64,000 nucleotides of DNA, taken from assembly GCA_964636485.1 (NCBI GenBank), contig CAZWSO010000001.1, forward strand, positions 1 through 64,000. The letters run 5' to 3'. Shown here piece by piece: positions 30,213 to 39,342 of this stretch (position 1 is its first letter; each line of letters opens with the position of its first letter). The notes below the pieces were generated by a model. The model saw only the letters and a program-made list of their open reading frames with translations, was not told where the DNA came from and ran no database searches. The translations under genes were made by a program, and so were the position numbers. The DNA is from CAYXRS01 sp964636485. Its GTDB lineage: Bacteria; Gemmatimonadota; Gemmatimonadetes; Gemmatimonadales; Gemmatimonadaceae.

Positions 30213-30233
30213 TGAGGCGGCCCAAACAGGACA

Positions 30234-30256
30234 GGGGGCGGCTGGCGGCCGCCCCC
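30234..30256. terminator. Strong GC hairpin between the small membrane gene and the GH38 gene
   Basis: GGGGGCGGC and GCCGCCCCC form a 9-bp stem (10 with a flanking A-T) with a 5-nt loop. On the minus strand it is followed by a weak T-containing stretch (TGTCCTGTTT). It likely ends transcription of the 49-residue gene upstream. A second 8-bp repeat (CAGAACTG/CAGTTCTG, 30269-30294) overlaps that gene's stop codon. Confidence 0.6.
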
Positions 30257-30281
30257 TCGTTCTTCACACAGAACTGCAGTG

Positions 30282-30431
30282 CTACACAGTTCTGCTGCCG
30301 GTCACCAGACGCCAGACAATGACGATGGCGGCAATGACGAGAAGCGCATGGATGAGGGCCCCGCCCACCTGAAAGACGGCGAAGCCGAGAAGCCACAGAA
30401 TGAAGAGAATTACGGCGATAGTCCAGATCAT
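30282..30431 (-). CDS. Small membrane protein, lmo0937 family (DUF5670)
   Basis: This is a 49-residue open frame: MIWTIAVILFILWLLGFAV, then FQVGGALIHALLVIAAIVIVW and a short tail RLVTGSRTV. Two membrane helices with a central GGALIH motif match the lmo0937/DUF5670 family, found across bacteria and often near stress genes. GGGGG lies about 9 nt before the ATG. Its role is unknown. It sits between the GH38 gene and DUF488, closed by a hairpin at the stop and a terminator downstream. Confidence 0.8.
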   Translation of the reverse strand: MIWTIAVILFILWLLGFAVFQVGGALIHALLVIAAIVIVWRLVTGSRTV

Positions 30432-30503
30432 AAGCCAATCCCCCGGGTGAGACTGTTAGTTCGGCGATCGGCCCGTCATGGTGCAAGGGGCGTACCCGGC
30501 GGA

Positions 30504-31046
30504 TCAGCCGAGAATCCTCACCTGCTCCGAGGCCGGATGATGTGTATAGACGACTGTTCCGCCGGCCAGTCGCGCGTCGCGGTGCGGAACGTGGGCTCGA
30601 GATTCCTCCTCCAGAATGTGCAGAACCGGAATGCCGTGGAGCACCAGCGCGTCGGCAAGGAGGCTGCGGTGGCAACGGCTGGGATCCGCCTCGGCACACA
30701 ATAGCGCGATACTTCGTAGGCTGGCGCGGTGCACTAGCTGCGCCAGCCCGTCGCGGAACTCCGCCGTGGCCATGTGATCGGCATAACCCCGAAAAGCACC
30801 ATTACGCAGCGCGGTGTTGGGAGAATCTTCCCGAGGTTCCCGGTGACCGCCCAACGAGGGCGCGTGCGCGTAGTCCACGTGCTCGGCGGCCAGGGCCGCT
30901 CGCAACCGGTCTGCCGAGAAGTGCGGATGCCGCCGTGAAACAGGATAACGACGCACATCCAGAACCAGCGCCGCTTTCTCGCGCTGGAGCATTGCCAGAA
31001 AGCGGTCGAATGGACGTGTCGAATGACCGATGGTGAGGATAGTCAC
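30504..31046 (-). CDS. DUF488 family protein
   Basis: The 180-residue cytoplasmic protein has the family start MTILTIGHSTRPFDRFLAML, LVLDVRRYPVSRR, and the conserved Cys/His block LLCAEADPSRCHRSLLADAL. It has the TIGHS and CAE...CHR signatures of DUF488, for which nucleic-acid or nucleotide-related roles have been proposed but not settled. The GTG overlaps the stop of the upstream membrane-protein gene by 4 bp. Confidence 0.88.
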   Translation of the reverse strand: MTILTIGHSTRPFDRFLAMLQREKAALVLDVRRYPVSRRHPHFSADRLRAALAAEHVDYAHAPSLGGHREPREDSPNTALRNGAFRGYADHMATAEFRDGLAQLVHRASLRSIALLCAEADPSRCHRSLLADALVLHGIPVLHILEEESRAHVPHRDARLAGGTVVYTHHPASEQVRILG

Positions 31047-31465
31047 GCGTCGTGGTGCGATCCGGGCGCGACCGAATGCTCGCCCATCTGGTGCGCAGCC
31101 TGCCTGCCGAGCAGAATGCGCGTTGCGCGGACATCATGCCCGACATCAATGAGCAGGAGCGCAATATCCCCCGACGCCCAGAGCATTCCCGCCAACACCA
31201 TTAATCTGCCAGCCTCCGCGAGCAGCAGCACCAGTGCCTCGGCACCGTGCAGGCGCAGCCCGGTGATGATTTCCGCGAGCAGCAGCAGGGCCAGCACTAC
31301 CGCCATGATGCGAAACAGGCGGGCCACATAGCGCAGTCCCACGTACGGCTGCATGTCATCGGCACGAACCTGCAAGGCGGATTCGGGCGTCGTGCGCCGG
31401 TCCGAGACCTCGCCGGGCTCATCCGCGCGCCGCGTCGGCACGCCCTCCACACCTCTGTCCGTCAT
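31043..31465 (-). CDS. Hypothetical membrane protein with two to three helices
   Basis: 140 residues start MTDRGVEGVPTRRADEPGE after AAGGAG. The polar N-terminus (about 50 residues) is followed by hydrophobic stretches IMAVVLALLLLAEIIT and LVLLLAEAGRLMVLAGMLWASG. The C-terminus is hydrophilic and His-rich. I do not recognise the family. It is translationally coupled to the DUF488 gene, and the divergent neighbour is superoxide dismutase, so a stress setting is likely. Confidence 0.65.
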   Translation of the reverse strand: MTDRGVEGVPTRRADEPGEVSDRRTTPESALQVRADDMQPYVGLRYVARLFRIMAVVLALLLLAEIITGLRLHGAEALVLLLAEAGRLMVLAGMLWASGDIALLLIDVGHDVRATRILLGRQAAHQMGEHSVAPGSHHDA

Positions 31466-31591
31466 CCCTCGCTCCTTACGCTGATGCCGGTGCTGCACGG
31501 CTCATCCTGACGCAGAACGCACGGGCTTGCGCGATTTGTGCCATCATAGCGTTGGCTCGGCCACCACTGTCGCTGGCGGCATCCAGAACCC

Positions 31592-31619
31592 TGGACGACG
31601 CGGGCGAGTGGTGTATCAT
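31592..31619 (+). promoter_or_regulatory. Candidate sod promoter
   Basis: TGGACG and TATCAT are spaced 16 nt apart, with the predicted start about 30 bp before the sod ATG. The -35 matches 4 of 6 and the -10 matches 5 of 6. This is the only convincing hexamer pair in the gap. Confidence 0.35.
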
Positions 31620-31655
31620 TGCTCCTGCAGGGCACGACACCTTTGGAGGACAAAC

Positions 31656-32267
31656 ATGAGTCATTCGCTCCCGCCGCTTCACTACGACTACGGCGCACTC
31701 GAGCCTCACGTCGATGCGCGGACGATGGAGATCCATCACACGAAGCATCATCAGACCTACATCACGAATCTCAACACGGCCCTGGAGAAGGCGCCGGAGC
31801 TGCGCGAGAAGAGCCTGGATGAGCTGCTGTCTGATCTGAACCGGGTGCCGGAGAACATCCGCACCGCCGTACGCAACAACGGCGGCGGGCACTGGAACCA
31901 TACGCTCTTTTGGGAGATCATGGCCCCCGACGGCGGCGGCGAACCAACCGGAGCGCTCGGCGACGCGATCTCGAGCGCGTTCAGCAGTTTTGAGCAGTTC
32001 AAGGAGAAGTTCTCAGCGGCGGCGTTGGGGCGGTTCGGGTCGGGGTGGGCATGGTTGGTAGCCGGCAGCGATGGCTCGCTGTCGGTGGAGAGCACGCCCA
32101 ACCAGGACACCCCGATCATGGAACGGAAGAAGGCGATTCTCGGCCTCGACGTGTGGGAGCACGCCTACTATTTGCAGTATCAGAACCGGCGCGCCGACTA
32201 CGTCAATGCGTGGTGGAACACCGTCAACTGGGGGGAGGTGGGACGGCGTTACAAGCCGGGCGGCTGA
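31656..32267 (+). CDS. sodA: Superoxide dismutase, Mn/Fe family (Mn-type signature)
   Basis: The 203-residue enzyme converts superoxide to oxygen and hydrogen peroxide. Ligand regions are visible: EIHHTKHHQTYI (first His), NNGGGHWNHTLFW, and LDVWEHAYYLQYQNRR (Asp and last His). GGGHWNH together with the second-shell Gln in NQDTP favours the Mn-type over Fe-type. The start MSHSLPPLHYDYGALEPHVD follows TTTGGAGG; a longer frame has no family similarity. No export signal, so cytoplasmic. Confidence 0.96.
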   Translation: MSHSLPPLHYDYGALEPHVDARTMEIHHTKHHQTYITNLNTALEKAPELREKSLDELLSDLNRVPENIRTAVRNNGGGHWNHTLFWEIMAPDGGGEPTGALGDAISSAFSSFEQFKEKFSAAALGRFGSGWAWLVAGSDGSLSVESTPNQDTPIMERKKAILGLDVWEHAYYLQYQNRRADYVNAWWNTVNWGEVGRRYKPGG

Positions 32268-32495
32268 AGATACAGTCTGACTCGGCGGTCTTCGGCTTGT
32301 ACGGAAACCATATTGCTTCCGCGACCTGGGCCGCCGTTACAGGCGGGGACACAGAGCCAGAGGATTCCCGGGCAGGTTCCTGAGGCGCCTCTGGCGAACA
32401 CTGGCGGCGTCCGCTGCGCAAAGGGGGTTCGACGAGGAGACGGGCGTATCGCCGGGTCCTGACGGTTCCGGGATCGTACTATCGGCGCTGTTTCC

Positions 32496-33719
32496 TCAGT
32501 CCCCTGCAGGCCGGCCGCCAACCAGCTCCTCGAGGCCGCCCTCCGCGCCGGGCGCACCGATCGTTCTGTCGGAGCGCACCATTCGGCCGAGCAAAACGGG
32601 GGCGAGAAAAGTGGTGACGACGACCATGAGTGTGATGGCGCTGAACAGCTGCGTGTCCAGCGCTCCCGTCGTCAGGCCCATTTGCGCGAAGATGAGTCCC
32701 ACCTCGCCTCGCGGAATCATGGCGACGCCGATCAGGGCCTTGTTGCCGCGGAACGCCAGCGGTGCGTATCCGGCGGCGAACTTCCCCACCACGGCGGCAA
32801 CGGTCAGGGCGCCTCCAATCATGAGCGCATCCAGGCGGGCGAGCGCGTGCACATCCACCGCAGCTCCGACCGCGGCAAAGAAGATCGGCACGAAGAAGTA
32901 GCCGATCTGGGTCGTTGCCCGCTCGATCTCACCGCGCTGCGGCGTTCGGTGCAGAACCAGACCTGCCGCGAAGGCTCCGATGATCATGGCCGAGCCCAGA
33001 TGCTCGGCGATCCATGCCAGCATGAAGGCAAACGCGACGGCTATCAGGCCGAGCGCGCCAGCCACCTTGATCTGCTCGACGATGCGGAAGATCGGCGGCA
33101 CGAGCAGGCTGCCCGCCAACAGTGCGACGGCGATGAAACCGAGAGCAGCTCCCGTCTTCAAGGCTATCCCGCCAGCGGTGACCACCGCTCCGCCAGCCAG
33201 GACGCTCACGACTGACAGGATAATGAGTCCCATGACATCGTCGAGCACCGCGGCGCCGAGCACCACCTGCCCCTCCGGCCGCCCCAGCTGACCCAGGTCG
33301 GAGAGCACGCGGGCAGAGATGCCGATGGAGGTCGCGGTAAGGGAAGCGGCACAAACGAGCGCCGCCAGCACACCGAGGCCAAGGAGTTGAGTGGCGCCGT
33401 AGCCGAGCGCGAATGGAAGGATGACACCCACGACTCCGACGGCGAGCGCTGACCGGCCTACACGGGCAAGCGAGCGAAGGTCGGTGTGCAATCCGATCTC
33501 GAACAATAAAATGAGGACGCCCAGCTCCGCCAGTGAGCGAATAACCGGATCAGCGGGATCGACCAAGCCTAACAGCGACCCGCCAAGCAGGACCCCGCCG
33601 ATCAGTTCGCCGAGCACGGCCGGCAGCCCGATGCGCCGCGCAAGCTCGCCCAGGAGCTTGGTCGTAATGATGATCGCCACCAGCGTGGCGAGCAGATGTG
33701 TGAAGTGCGCGTCGTGCAT
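32496..33719 (-). CDS. CPA2-family cation:proton antiporter
   Basis: The 407-residue polytopic protein starts MHDAHFTHLLATLVAIIIT and has about 12 helices. LAELGVLILLFEIGLHTDLRSL and GAAVLDDVMGLIILS (the paired Asp of electrogenic NapA-type exchangers) are clear, as are AFAAGLVL and IPRGEVGLIFAQMGL. No RCK/TrkA-N domain is attached, unlike KefB/C. It exchanges Na+ or K+ for protons. An upstream TTG (33752) is possible, but the ATG before the first helix is preferred. It is divergent from the mrp operon. Confidence 0.9.
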   Translation of the reverse strand: MHDAHFTHLLATLVAIIITTKLLGELARRIGLPAVLGELIGGVLLGGSLLGLVDPADPVIRSLAELGVLILLFEIGLHTDLRSLARVGRSALAVGVVGVILPFALGYGATQLLGLGVLAALVCAASLTATSIGISARVLSDLGQLGRPEGQVVLGAAVLDDVMGLIILSVVSVLAGGAVVTAGGIALKTGAALGFIAVALLAGSLLVPPIFRIVEQIKVAGALGLIAVAFAFMLAWIAEHLGSAMIIGAFAAGLVLHRTPQRGEIERATTQIGYFFVPIFFAAVGAAVDVHALARLDALMIGGALTVAAVVGKFAAGYAPLAFRGNKALIGVAMIPRGEVGLIFAQMGLTTGALDTQLFSAITLMVVVTTFLAPVLLGRMVRSDRTIGAPGAEGGLEELVGGRPAGD

Positions 33720-33846
33720 GTGTGGCAGCAGCCCGCCGGCCGGGCCGCGCAACCAGCGATGCGGTGGAGGAGGTGCTCAGCTGCGGCGACTGCAAGCTAT
33801 GGCTCCGCACCACATGCGACAAGGCGGTCTGAGACGTCTATCGCGC

Positions 33847-33875
33847 TTGTAGCGGACTTGGTCGTGCAATATACT
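33847..33875 (+). promoter_or_regulatory. Promoter of the mrp operon
   Basis: TTGTAG and TATACT are separated by exactly 17 nt, in the gap between the divergent antiporter and mrpF. Predicted transcription starts about 33882, leaving a leader of about 50 nt with GGGAGG at 33923-33928. Confidence 0.6.
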
Positions 33876-33949
33876 CCCGCCGGGCGCGCACCCCGGGCGC
33901 CAGCCAGCGGCATTGACCAGGCGGGAGGTGAAAACTGACCGGACAAACT

Positions 33950-34246
33950 GTGTTCACGCTGACGCTGAACGTCGTCTTCGGCGCGCTCATTCTCTCACTG
34001 GCAATGGCTCTGGCTCGGTTGGCTCGCGGCCCTACCCTGCCCGACCGGGTCGTGGCACTCGACCTCATCGCCTTCCTGTCGGTGGGCTTCATCGCGCTGT
34101 ACGCCGTGGCGGCCGGGCAGCCGGCGGCACTCGACGCGGCGCTTACTCTGGCGCTGATCGCGTTTCTCGGAACAGTGGCTTTTGCCCGCTACGTCGAGCA
34201 TTTCGGCGAGCGGCGTGAGGAGGACGAGCGATCGCGGAGATCCTGA
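33950..34246 (+). CDS. mrpF: Mrp antiporter subunit MrpF
   Basis: The 98-residue protein has three helices and the family motif ARLARGPTLPDRVVALDLIA. MrpF is a small membrane subunit of the multi-subunit Na+/H+ antiporter. The GTG is the first standard start, yet GGGAGG lies 21 nt upstream. An in-frame CTG at 33935 sits 6 nt after that site and may be the true start, adding five residues. It is the first gene of an operon ordered F-G-A-B-C-D-E. Confidence 0.9.
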   Translation: MFTLTLNVVFGALILSLAMALARLARGPTLPDRVVALDLIAFLSVGFIALYAVAAGQPAALDAALTLALIAFLGTVAFARYVEHFGERREEDERSRRS

Positions 34247-34251
34247 CGCTG

Positions 34252-34641
34252 GTGCTGATGCTTGGCGGCGCTTTCTTCATGGTGGTGGCGGCGCTCGGCG
34301 TCCTGCGAATGCCCGATCTGCTGATGCGCATGCATGCCGCTACCAAGGCCGGTACGCTCGGTGCCGGCATGGTGCTGATCGCCGTTGCCATCCACTACGG
34401 CGAGCTCGGGATCACCATGCGGGCGATCGCCACGGTCGTCTTTCTCTTTCTCACCGCCCCGGTAGCGGCCCACATGATCGGACGCGCGGCGTATTTCGTC
34501 GGAATCAAGTTGTGGGAAGGCACGTTCATTGACGAGATCCGCGGCCAGTACGATGAACGCACGCACCGGCTTGGAGCGTCACGATCAGCCGACGAGCCCG
34601 ACAGCCTGCCGCAGCCGCCAGAAGGGTTGGAGCGGCGATGA
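34252..34641 (+). CDS. mrpG: Mrp antiporter subunit MrpG
   Basis: About 129 residues. Three helices and the signature LGVLRMPDLLMRMHAATKAGTLGAGMV match MrpG/MnhG. With the GTG used here the first helix is short. The frame stays open upstream to 34219, and a typical MrpG start (EILTLVLMLGG) begins at an ATC (34231) seven nt after AGGAGG, inside mrpF. A non-AUG start is therefore possible. The tail is polar and longer than usual. Confidence 0.9.
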   Translation: MLMLGGAFFMVVAALGVLRMPDLLMRMHAATKAGTLGAGMVLIAVAIHYGELGITMRAIATVVFLFLTAPVAAHMIGRAAYFVGIKLWEGTFIDEIRGQYDERTHRLGASRSADEPDSLPQPPEGLERR

Positions 34642-34684
34642 CGCAATGCGCATTGCGGTTCGCGTGGCTCCCATCCCCGCATAG

Positions 34685-37018
34685 ATGAATGCGCCGGTGA
34701 ATTTCATCCCGATGGCGATCCTCATCGGATTTGCCGTCGCGCTCTTCGCGCCCGTCATCTACCGTGCGGCACCGCGGCAAGCCGGCTGGCTGTTGTCAAT
34801 CCTGCCAATTGCGCTGGCCGCACTGTTCACCGGCCTCCTCCCCGCCATACTGGCCGGTGAAACCGTCCGTGTGGAGGCGTCGTGGTTCCCCGGTATCGCC
34901 GTTGCCTTCTCCTTCTACGTGGACGGGCTGGCGCTTCTCTTCGCCCTGATGATCAGTCTCATCGGCGCCCTCGTAGTCATCTACAGTGGCAGCTACCTCA
35001 TGGGGCATCGGGATCTCGGCCGGTTCTACGCCGCCCTTCTTGCGTTCATGATGGCGATGCTCGGCGTGGTGCTCGCCGACAATTTGATCACGCTCTTCGT
35101 ATTCTGGGAGCTGACGAGCTTCACCTCGTACATCCTGATCGGCTTCGATCACGACAAGGCCGGCAATCGGGCGTCGGCGCTCCAGGCGCTGCTGGTGACA
35201 GGTGCCGGGGGCCTGGCGCTCCTCGCCGGGTTTCTTCTCATGGGACAGGTCACCGGCAGTCTCGAGCTCTCCGAGATCATACGGAGCGGTGATCTGGTTC
35301 GGCTCGATCCGCTCTACCTGCCTGTGCTGCTGCTCGTGCTGCTGGGCGCCTTCACCAAGTCAGCGCAGTTTCCCTTTCATTTCTGGCTGCCGAACGCGAT
35401 GGCTGCGCCCACCCCCGTGAGCGCCTACCTGCACTCGGCAACGATGGTGAAAGCGGGCATCTATCTCCTGGCGCGCCTCAGCCCCGTGCTGGCCGACACG
35501 TCGCCCTGGGTCCTCATCGTCGGCTTCACCGGCGGCATCACCATGGGAATCGGCGCCATCATGGCTCTGCGGCAGACGGATCTGAAGCTCGTGCTGGCGC
35601 ACTCCACGGTCATGGTGCTTGGCTCGCTGACGCTTTTGCTCGGGTTGGGGACGACGCTGGCGGTGAAGGCGGCGATGGTGTTCGTGCTTGCGCATTCCCT
35701 CTACAAGGGGGCGCTCTTCCTCGTCGTCGGCGCCATCGATCACGAAACCGGGACGCGCGACGTCACCCTGCTGGGTGGGCTCTACCGCCTAATGCCGATC
35801 ACGGCGCTGGCGGCGGTGATGGCCGGATTGTCGGCGGTCGGTCTCGGACCAGTGCTCGGCTTCATCAGCAAGGAGCTCGTGTACGAGGCAATGCTCGACC
35901 TGGCCACGGCGCCACGGCTGATCGCCGGAATCGTCGTCGTCAGCAATGGACTTCTCGTAACCGTGGTGGCGCTGGTGGTGGTCCGGCCATTCTTCGGGGT
36001 ACGGCGGGAGCGGGATCGGACTCCGCACGAGGTGCCGCTCGCAATGTGGCTGGGTCCGCTGGCAATGGCGCTCGCGGGTGTGCTGCTTGGACTGCTGCCA
36101 GGCATCGCCGCAGCCATCGCCGAGCCGGCGATGGTGTCGGTACTCGGTGCGCCAGTGGATGTTCAGCTCTACCTTTGGCATGGGCTGCAGCCGGCGCTGC
36201 TACTCAGTGCGATCACCCTCACGCTGGGCGTCGGTGGGTACGTCCTCTGGGAGCGGATACATGCCGGCATGCTGCGTGTAGATCCGGTGCTCGCCTGGGG
36301 GCCGGCACGGTGGTACGAGGGGGCGCTCGCGGCGCTGCTATCCACAGCAAAGTGGCAGACGGAGCAGCTGCAGAGCGGCTACCTGCGGCGATACCTGCTC
36401 ATCATTCTCATGACCGCCATAGGTCTGGTTGGCGGCACACTCCTACTTCAGGGAGGAGTGCCGCTGCACCTGCGCCGACCGGATGCATACTTCTACGAGT
36501 GGGGACTTGCCGCACTGGTGATCGCGGCCGCGATCAGCGCCGTACGCTCGCGATCGCGCCTCGCCTCGATCATCTCGCTTGGTGTGGTGGGATATACCGT
36601 CGCGCTCATCTTCGTGGTATACGGGGCGCCCGATCTGGCGATGACGCAGTTTCTGACCGAAACGCTGATCGTGATCATCGTCGCGTTGATGATGATCAGG
36701 CTCCCGAACTTCCGCATCTCCGAGCAGGTAAACGTCCCGAAGCGGGCGCGTGATGCGTTTGTGGCGCTGGGCTTTGGTGGACTGATGATGATGCTGTTGC
36801 TCGCGGTCACCCGACTGCCGTTCGATCCCTTCAGCTCTGAGTACTACGCCCGGGAGAGTGTTCCAGCCGCGCACGGCCGCAACATAGTCAACGTGATTCT
36901 CGTGGATTTTCGCGCGATGGACACGCTCGGCGAGATCGTCGTGCTGGCGGTGGCCGGCATGGGTGTGTACGCGCTGCTCAAGCTGCGCGCGCATCGCCAC
37001 GACGGGGAGCAACGATGA
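34685..37018 (+). CDS. mrpA: Mrp antiporter subunit MrpA
   Basis: The 777-residue subunit is the normal size. The NuoL-like part has FVFWELTSFTSYILIGFDHD (key Glu) and GAFTKSAQFPFHFWLPNAMAAPTPVSAYLHSATMVKAGIYLL (key Lys and His). The C-terminal DUF4040/MrpB-like part is around 600-770, with FVVYGAPDLAMTQFLTETL. It is the main proton/sodium-translocating subunit together with MrpD. It begins 43 bp after mrpG and overlaps mrpB by 4 bp. Confidence 0.96.
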   Translation: MNAPVNFIPMAILIGFAVALFAPVIYRAAPRQAGWLLSILPIALAALFTGLLPAILAGETVRVEASWFPGIAVAFSFYVDGLALLFALMISLIGALVVIYSGSYLMGHRDLGRFYAALLAFMMAMLGVVLADNLITLFVFWELTSFTSYILIGFDHDKAGNRASALQALLVTGAGGLALLAGFLLMGQVTGSLELSEIIRSGDLVRLDPLYLPVLLLVLLGAFTKSAQFPFHFWLPNAMAAPTPVSAYLHSATMVKAGIYLLARLSPVLADTSPWVLIVGFTGGITMGIGAIMALRQTDLKLVLAHSTVMVLGSLTLLLGLGTTLAVKAAMVFVLAHSLYKGALFLVVGAIDHETGTRDVTLLGGLYRLMPITALAAVMAGLSAVGLGPVLGFISKELVYEAMLDLATAPRLIAGIVVVSNGLLVTVVALVVVRPFFGVRRERDRTPHEVPLAMWLGPLAMALAGVLLGLLPGIAAAIAEPAMVSVLGAPVDVQLYLWHGLQPALLLSAITLTLGVGGYVLWERIHAGMLRVDPVLAWGPARWYEGALAALLSTAKWQTEQLQSGYLRRYLLIILMTAIGLVGGTLLLQGGVPLHLRRPDAYFYEWGLAALVIAAAISAVRSRSRLASIISLGVVGYTVALIFVVYGAPDLAMTQFLTETLIVIIVALMMIRLPNFRISEQVNVPKRARDAFVALGFGGLMMMLLLAVTRLPFDPFSSEYYARESVPAAHGRNIVNVILVDFRAMDTLGEIVVLAVAGMGVYALLKLRAHRHDGEQR

Positions 37019-37428
37019 GCTCGATCATTCTCCGCACGGCCACCAGGTTTCTGATCACACTCCTCCTGCTGTTGTCGCTTTTTTTCCTGGCACGGGGGCA
37101 CAACGAGCCGGGCGGCGGCTTCATCGGTGGACTCGTGGGCGCAGCATCGTTCGCCCTTTACGCGATCGCCTTCGGTGTGAGCCGTACGCGGCGAGCGCTG
37201 CGCGTTGATCCACGGACGCTGATCGGCCTCGGTCTGCTCATTGCCATCGCCAGCGGACTGCCCGCGGTGCTTCTCGGTCTGCCCTTTCTCACCGGACAGT
37301 GGGGGGAAGTTACAGTCGCTGGAGGGGCACTACCGCTTGGCAGCCCGGTTTTCTTTGACGTTGGTGTGTACCTGGTTGTTGTCGGCACCACGCTCACGAT
37401 CATTCTCGCGCTCGAGGAGGAGAACTGA
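37015..37428 (+). CDS. mrpB: Mrp antiporter subunit MrpB
   Basis: The 137-residue protein has four helices and the hallmark ARGHNEPGGGFIGGLV. This small membrane subunit is required for assembly of the Mrp complex. ATGA overlaps the mrpA stop; it ends just before the mrpC start, with GAGGAGGAG serving as the mrpC ribosome site. Confidence 0.95.
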   Translation: MSSIILRTATRFLITLLLLLSLFFLARGHNEPGGGFIGGLVGAASFALYAIAFGVSRTRRALRVDPRTLIGLGLLIAIASGLPAVLLGLPFLTGQWGEVTVAGGALPLGSPVFFDVGVYLVVVGTTLTIILALEEEN

Positions 37429-37429
37429 C

Positions 37430-37831
37430 GTGGAGCCGATCGTCGCCGTTATCGTCGGAGCGCTGTTCGCAACGGGCCTCTTCATGGTGTTGCGCCGCAA
37501 CATGCTGAAGCTCGTGATCGGGCTCGTGCTGATCAGCAACGGCGCGAATCTGATCATCTTCGCGGCCGGCCGGATGACCCGTGCCACTCCTCCGCTCGTT
37601 CCGGAGGGCGCGACGCTGCCGCCGGAGCCGTTCGCCAATCCGTTGCCACAGGCACTCATTCTGACGGCTATCGTAATCGGCTTCGGGCTGGTGGCGTTCG
37701 CGTTCGTGCTGGTCTATCGCGCCTATCAGGAACTGGGCACGATGAACTCCGATGACCTGCATACCGAGGGTGAGCCGCCGGGACGGACGACGGCATCAGA
37801 GAGCGAGCTCCGGGCGGAGATCCTATCGTGA
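37430..37831 (+). CDS. mrpC: Mrp antiporter subunit MrpC
   Basis: The 133-residue NuoK-like subunit has three helices. LVIGLVLISNGANLIIFAAG and LTAIVIGFGLVAFAFVLVYRAY are typical of MnhC. The GTG directly after the mrpB stop is chosen; the frame is open further upstream but overlaps mrpB out of family alignment. A GTGA overlap links it to mrpD. Confidence 0.94.
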   Translation: MEPIVAVIVGALFATGLFMVLRRNMLKLVIGLVLISNGANLIIFAAGRMTRATPPLVPEGATLPPEPFANPLPQALILTAIVIGFGLVAFAFVLVYRAYQELGTMNSDDLHTEGEPPGRTTASESELRAEILS

Positions 37832-39342
37832 GCTGGCTGCCGATCCTTCCGGTCGTCATCCCGCTGCTGGCCGCGGCGCTGGGTCTCACCGCCTGGCGGC
37901 GACCCCGGGCTCAGCGTCGCTTCGGGCTGCTCGGTGCGGCTGCGCTTCTGCCTGCCGCGATCGCCCTGCTCGGCGCTGTTGCCCGCGACGGGATCCTGGT
38001 GGTCGAGGTCGGCAACTGGCCGGCTCCCTTCGGCATCACCTTCGTGGCCGATCTGCTCAGCGCGATCATGGTGCTCATCACGGCCATCATGATGCTGGCG
38101 GTCGGCATCTATTCGCTGGCCGACGTCGAGCCACGGCACGAGGAGTACGGCTTTCATCCGCTCTACCAGATCCTCATCGCCGGCGTGAACGGCGCGTTTC
38201 TCACCGGCGATCTGTTCAATCTGTACGTCTGGTTCGAGGTGATGCTGATCGCGTCGTTCGTGCTTCTCGCCCTCGGCGGCACACGGGACCAGATGCGGGG
38301 CGCAGTGAAGTACGTGTCCATAAATCTCGTCTCGTCCATGTTCTTTCTGTCCGCCGTCGGACTGCTCTTCGGTCTTACGGGGACGCTCAACATGGCCGCG
38401 GCGGCGGTTCAACTAGGCAGGGTCGAATCGCCGGGACTGCTGAGCGCCATCGCGATGATGTTCGTGATCTGCTTCGGTATCAAGGCGGCCGTCTTCCCGC
38501 TCTTCTTCTGGCTTCCGGCGTCGTACCACACGCCGCCGGTGGCGGTGTCGGCGATATTCGCCGGTCTCCTCACGAAGGTGGGTGTGTACGCGCTCATCCG
38601 CGTGTTTACGCTGCTGTTCACGCACGATGTGGGTTATACGCACACTATCCTGCTGGTGATCTCCGGGCTGACGATGGTAACGGGCGTTCTCGGAGCGGCG
38701 GCACAGAACGAGGTGCGCCGCATCCTCTCCTTCCATATCGTGAGCCAGATCGGCTACATGATCATGGGGTTGGCACTCTTTACTCCGCTCGCCCTCGTCG
38801 GCTCCGTCTTCTATATCGTCCATCACATCATCGTCAAGACCAATCTCTTCCTGATCGGCGGCATCGTGCGCCGGCTGTCGGGATCGTTCGAGCTGTCAGC
38901 TCTGGGCGGGCTGTACCGGTCACACCCGTTCGTGGCGATGCTGTTCCTGGTGCCGGCATTCTCGCTTGCCGGCTTTCCTCCGCTGTCGGGATTCTGGGCC
39001 AAACTTATTCTGATCAAAGCGGGACTCGACATACAGCAATACCTGATAGTCGCCGTAGCGCTGGCGGTAGGCTTGCTGACGCTCTTTTCGATGACCAAGA
39101 TCTGGGCGGAAGTGTTCTGGAAACCGTTGCCCCCGGAACGCGTGGGCGATGCGGCGCGGGCCGAAGGCGTGATGGGACGGACGTCGCTCGCCGTACTGCT
39201 CGTTCCCTCTATCGCACTGGCCCTCATGACGCTTGTGATAGGCTTCCACCCCGAACCGTTCTTCGCCGTGGCGCAGCGGTCCGCGGCACAGCTACTCGAC
39301 CCGGGTGCGTACATCCGCGCCGTGCTGGGGGGTACGCCGTGA
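37828..39342 (+). CDS. mrpD: Mrp antiporter subunit MrpD
   Basis: The 504-residue NuoN/NuoM-like subunit has about 14 helices. The key Glu is in NLYVWFEVMLIASFVLLALGG, and the Lys/proline helix is FGIKAAVFPLFFWLPASYHTPP. With MrpA it forms the proton-pumping half of the antiporter. The GTG overlaps mrpC by 4 bp, and mrpE overlaps its end by 4 bp. Confidence 0.96.
   Translation: MSWLPILPVVIPLLAAALGLTAWRRPRAQRRFGLLGAAALLPAAIALLGAVARDGILVVEVGNWPAPFGITFVADLLSAIMVLITAIMMLAVGIYSLADVEPRHEEYGFHPLYQILIAGVNGAFLTGDLFNLYVWFEVMLIASFVLLALGGTRDQMRGAVKYVSINLVSSMFFLSAVGLLFGLTGTLNMAAAAVQLGRVESPGLLSAIAMMFVICFGIKAAVFPLFFWLPASYHTPPVAVSAIFAGLLTKVGVYALIRVFTLLFTHDVGYTHTILLVISGLTMVTGVLGAAAQNEVRRILSFHIVSQIGYMIMGLALFTPLALVGSVFYIVHHIIVKTNLFLIGGIVRRLSGSFELSALGGLYRSHPFVAMLFLVPAFSLAGFPPLSGFWAKLILIKAGLDIQQYLIVAVALAVGLLTLFSMTKIWAEVFWKPLPPERVGDAARAEGVMGRTSLAVLLVPSIALALMTLVIGFHPEPFFAVAQRSAAQLLDPGAYIRAVLGGTP

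Noticed and set aside
37241..37831. mrpC starting at 37241
   Set aside because: This start overlaps most of mrpB and the added residues are not MrpC-like; the GTG at 37430 follows a strong ribosome site.
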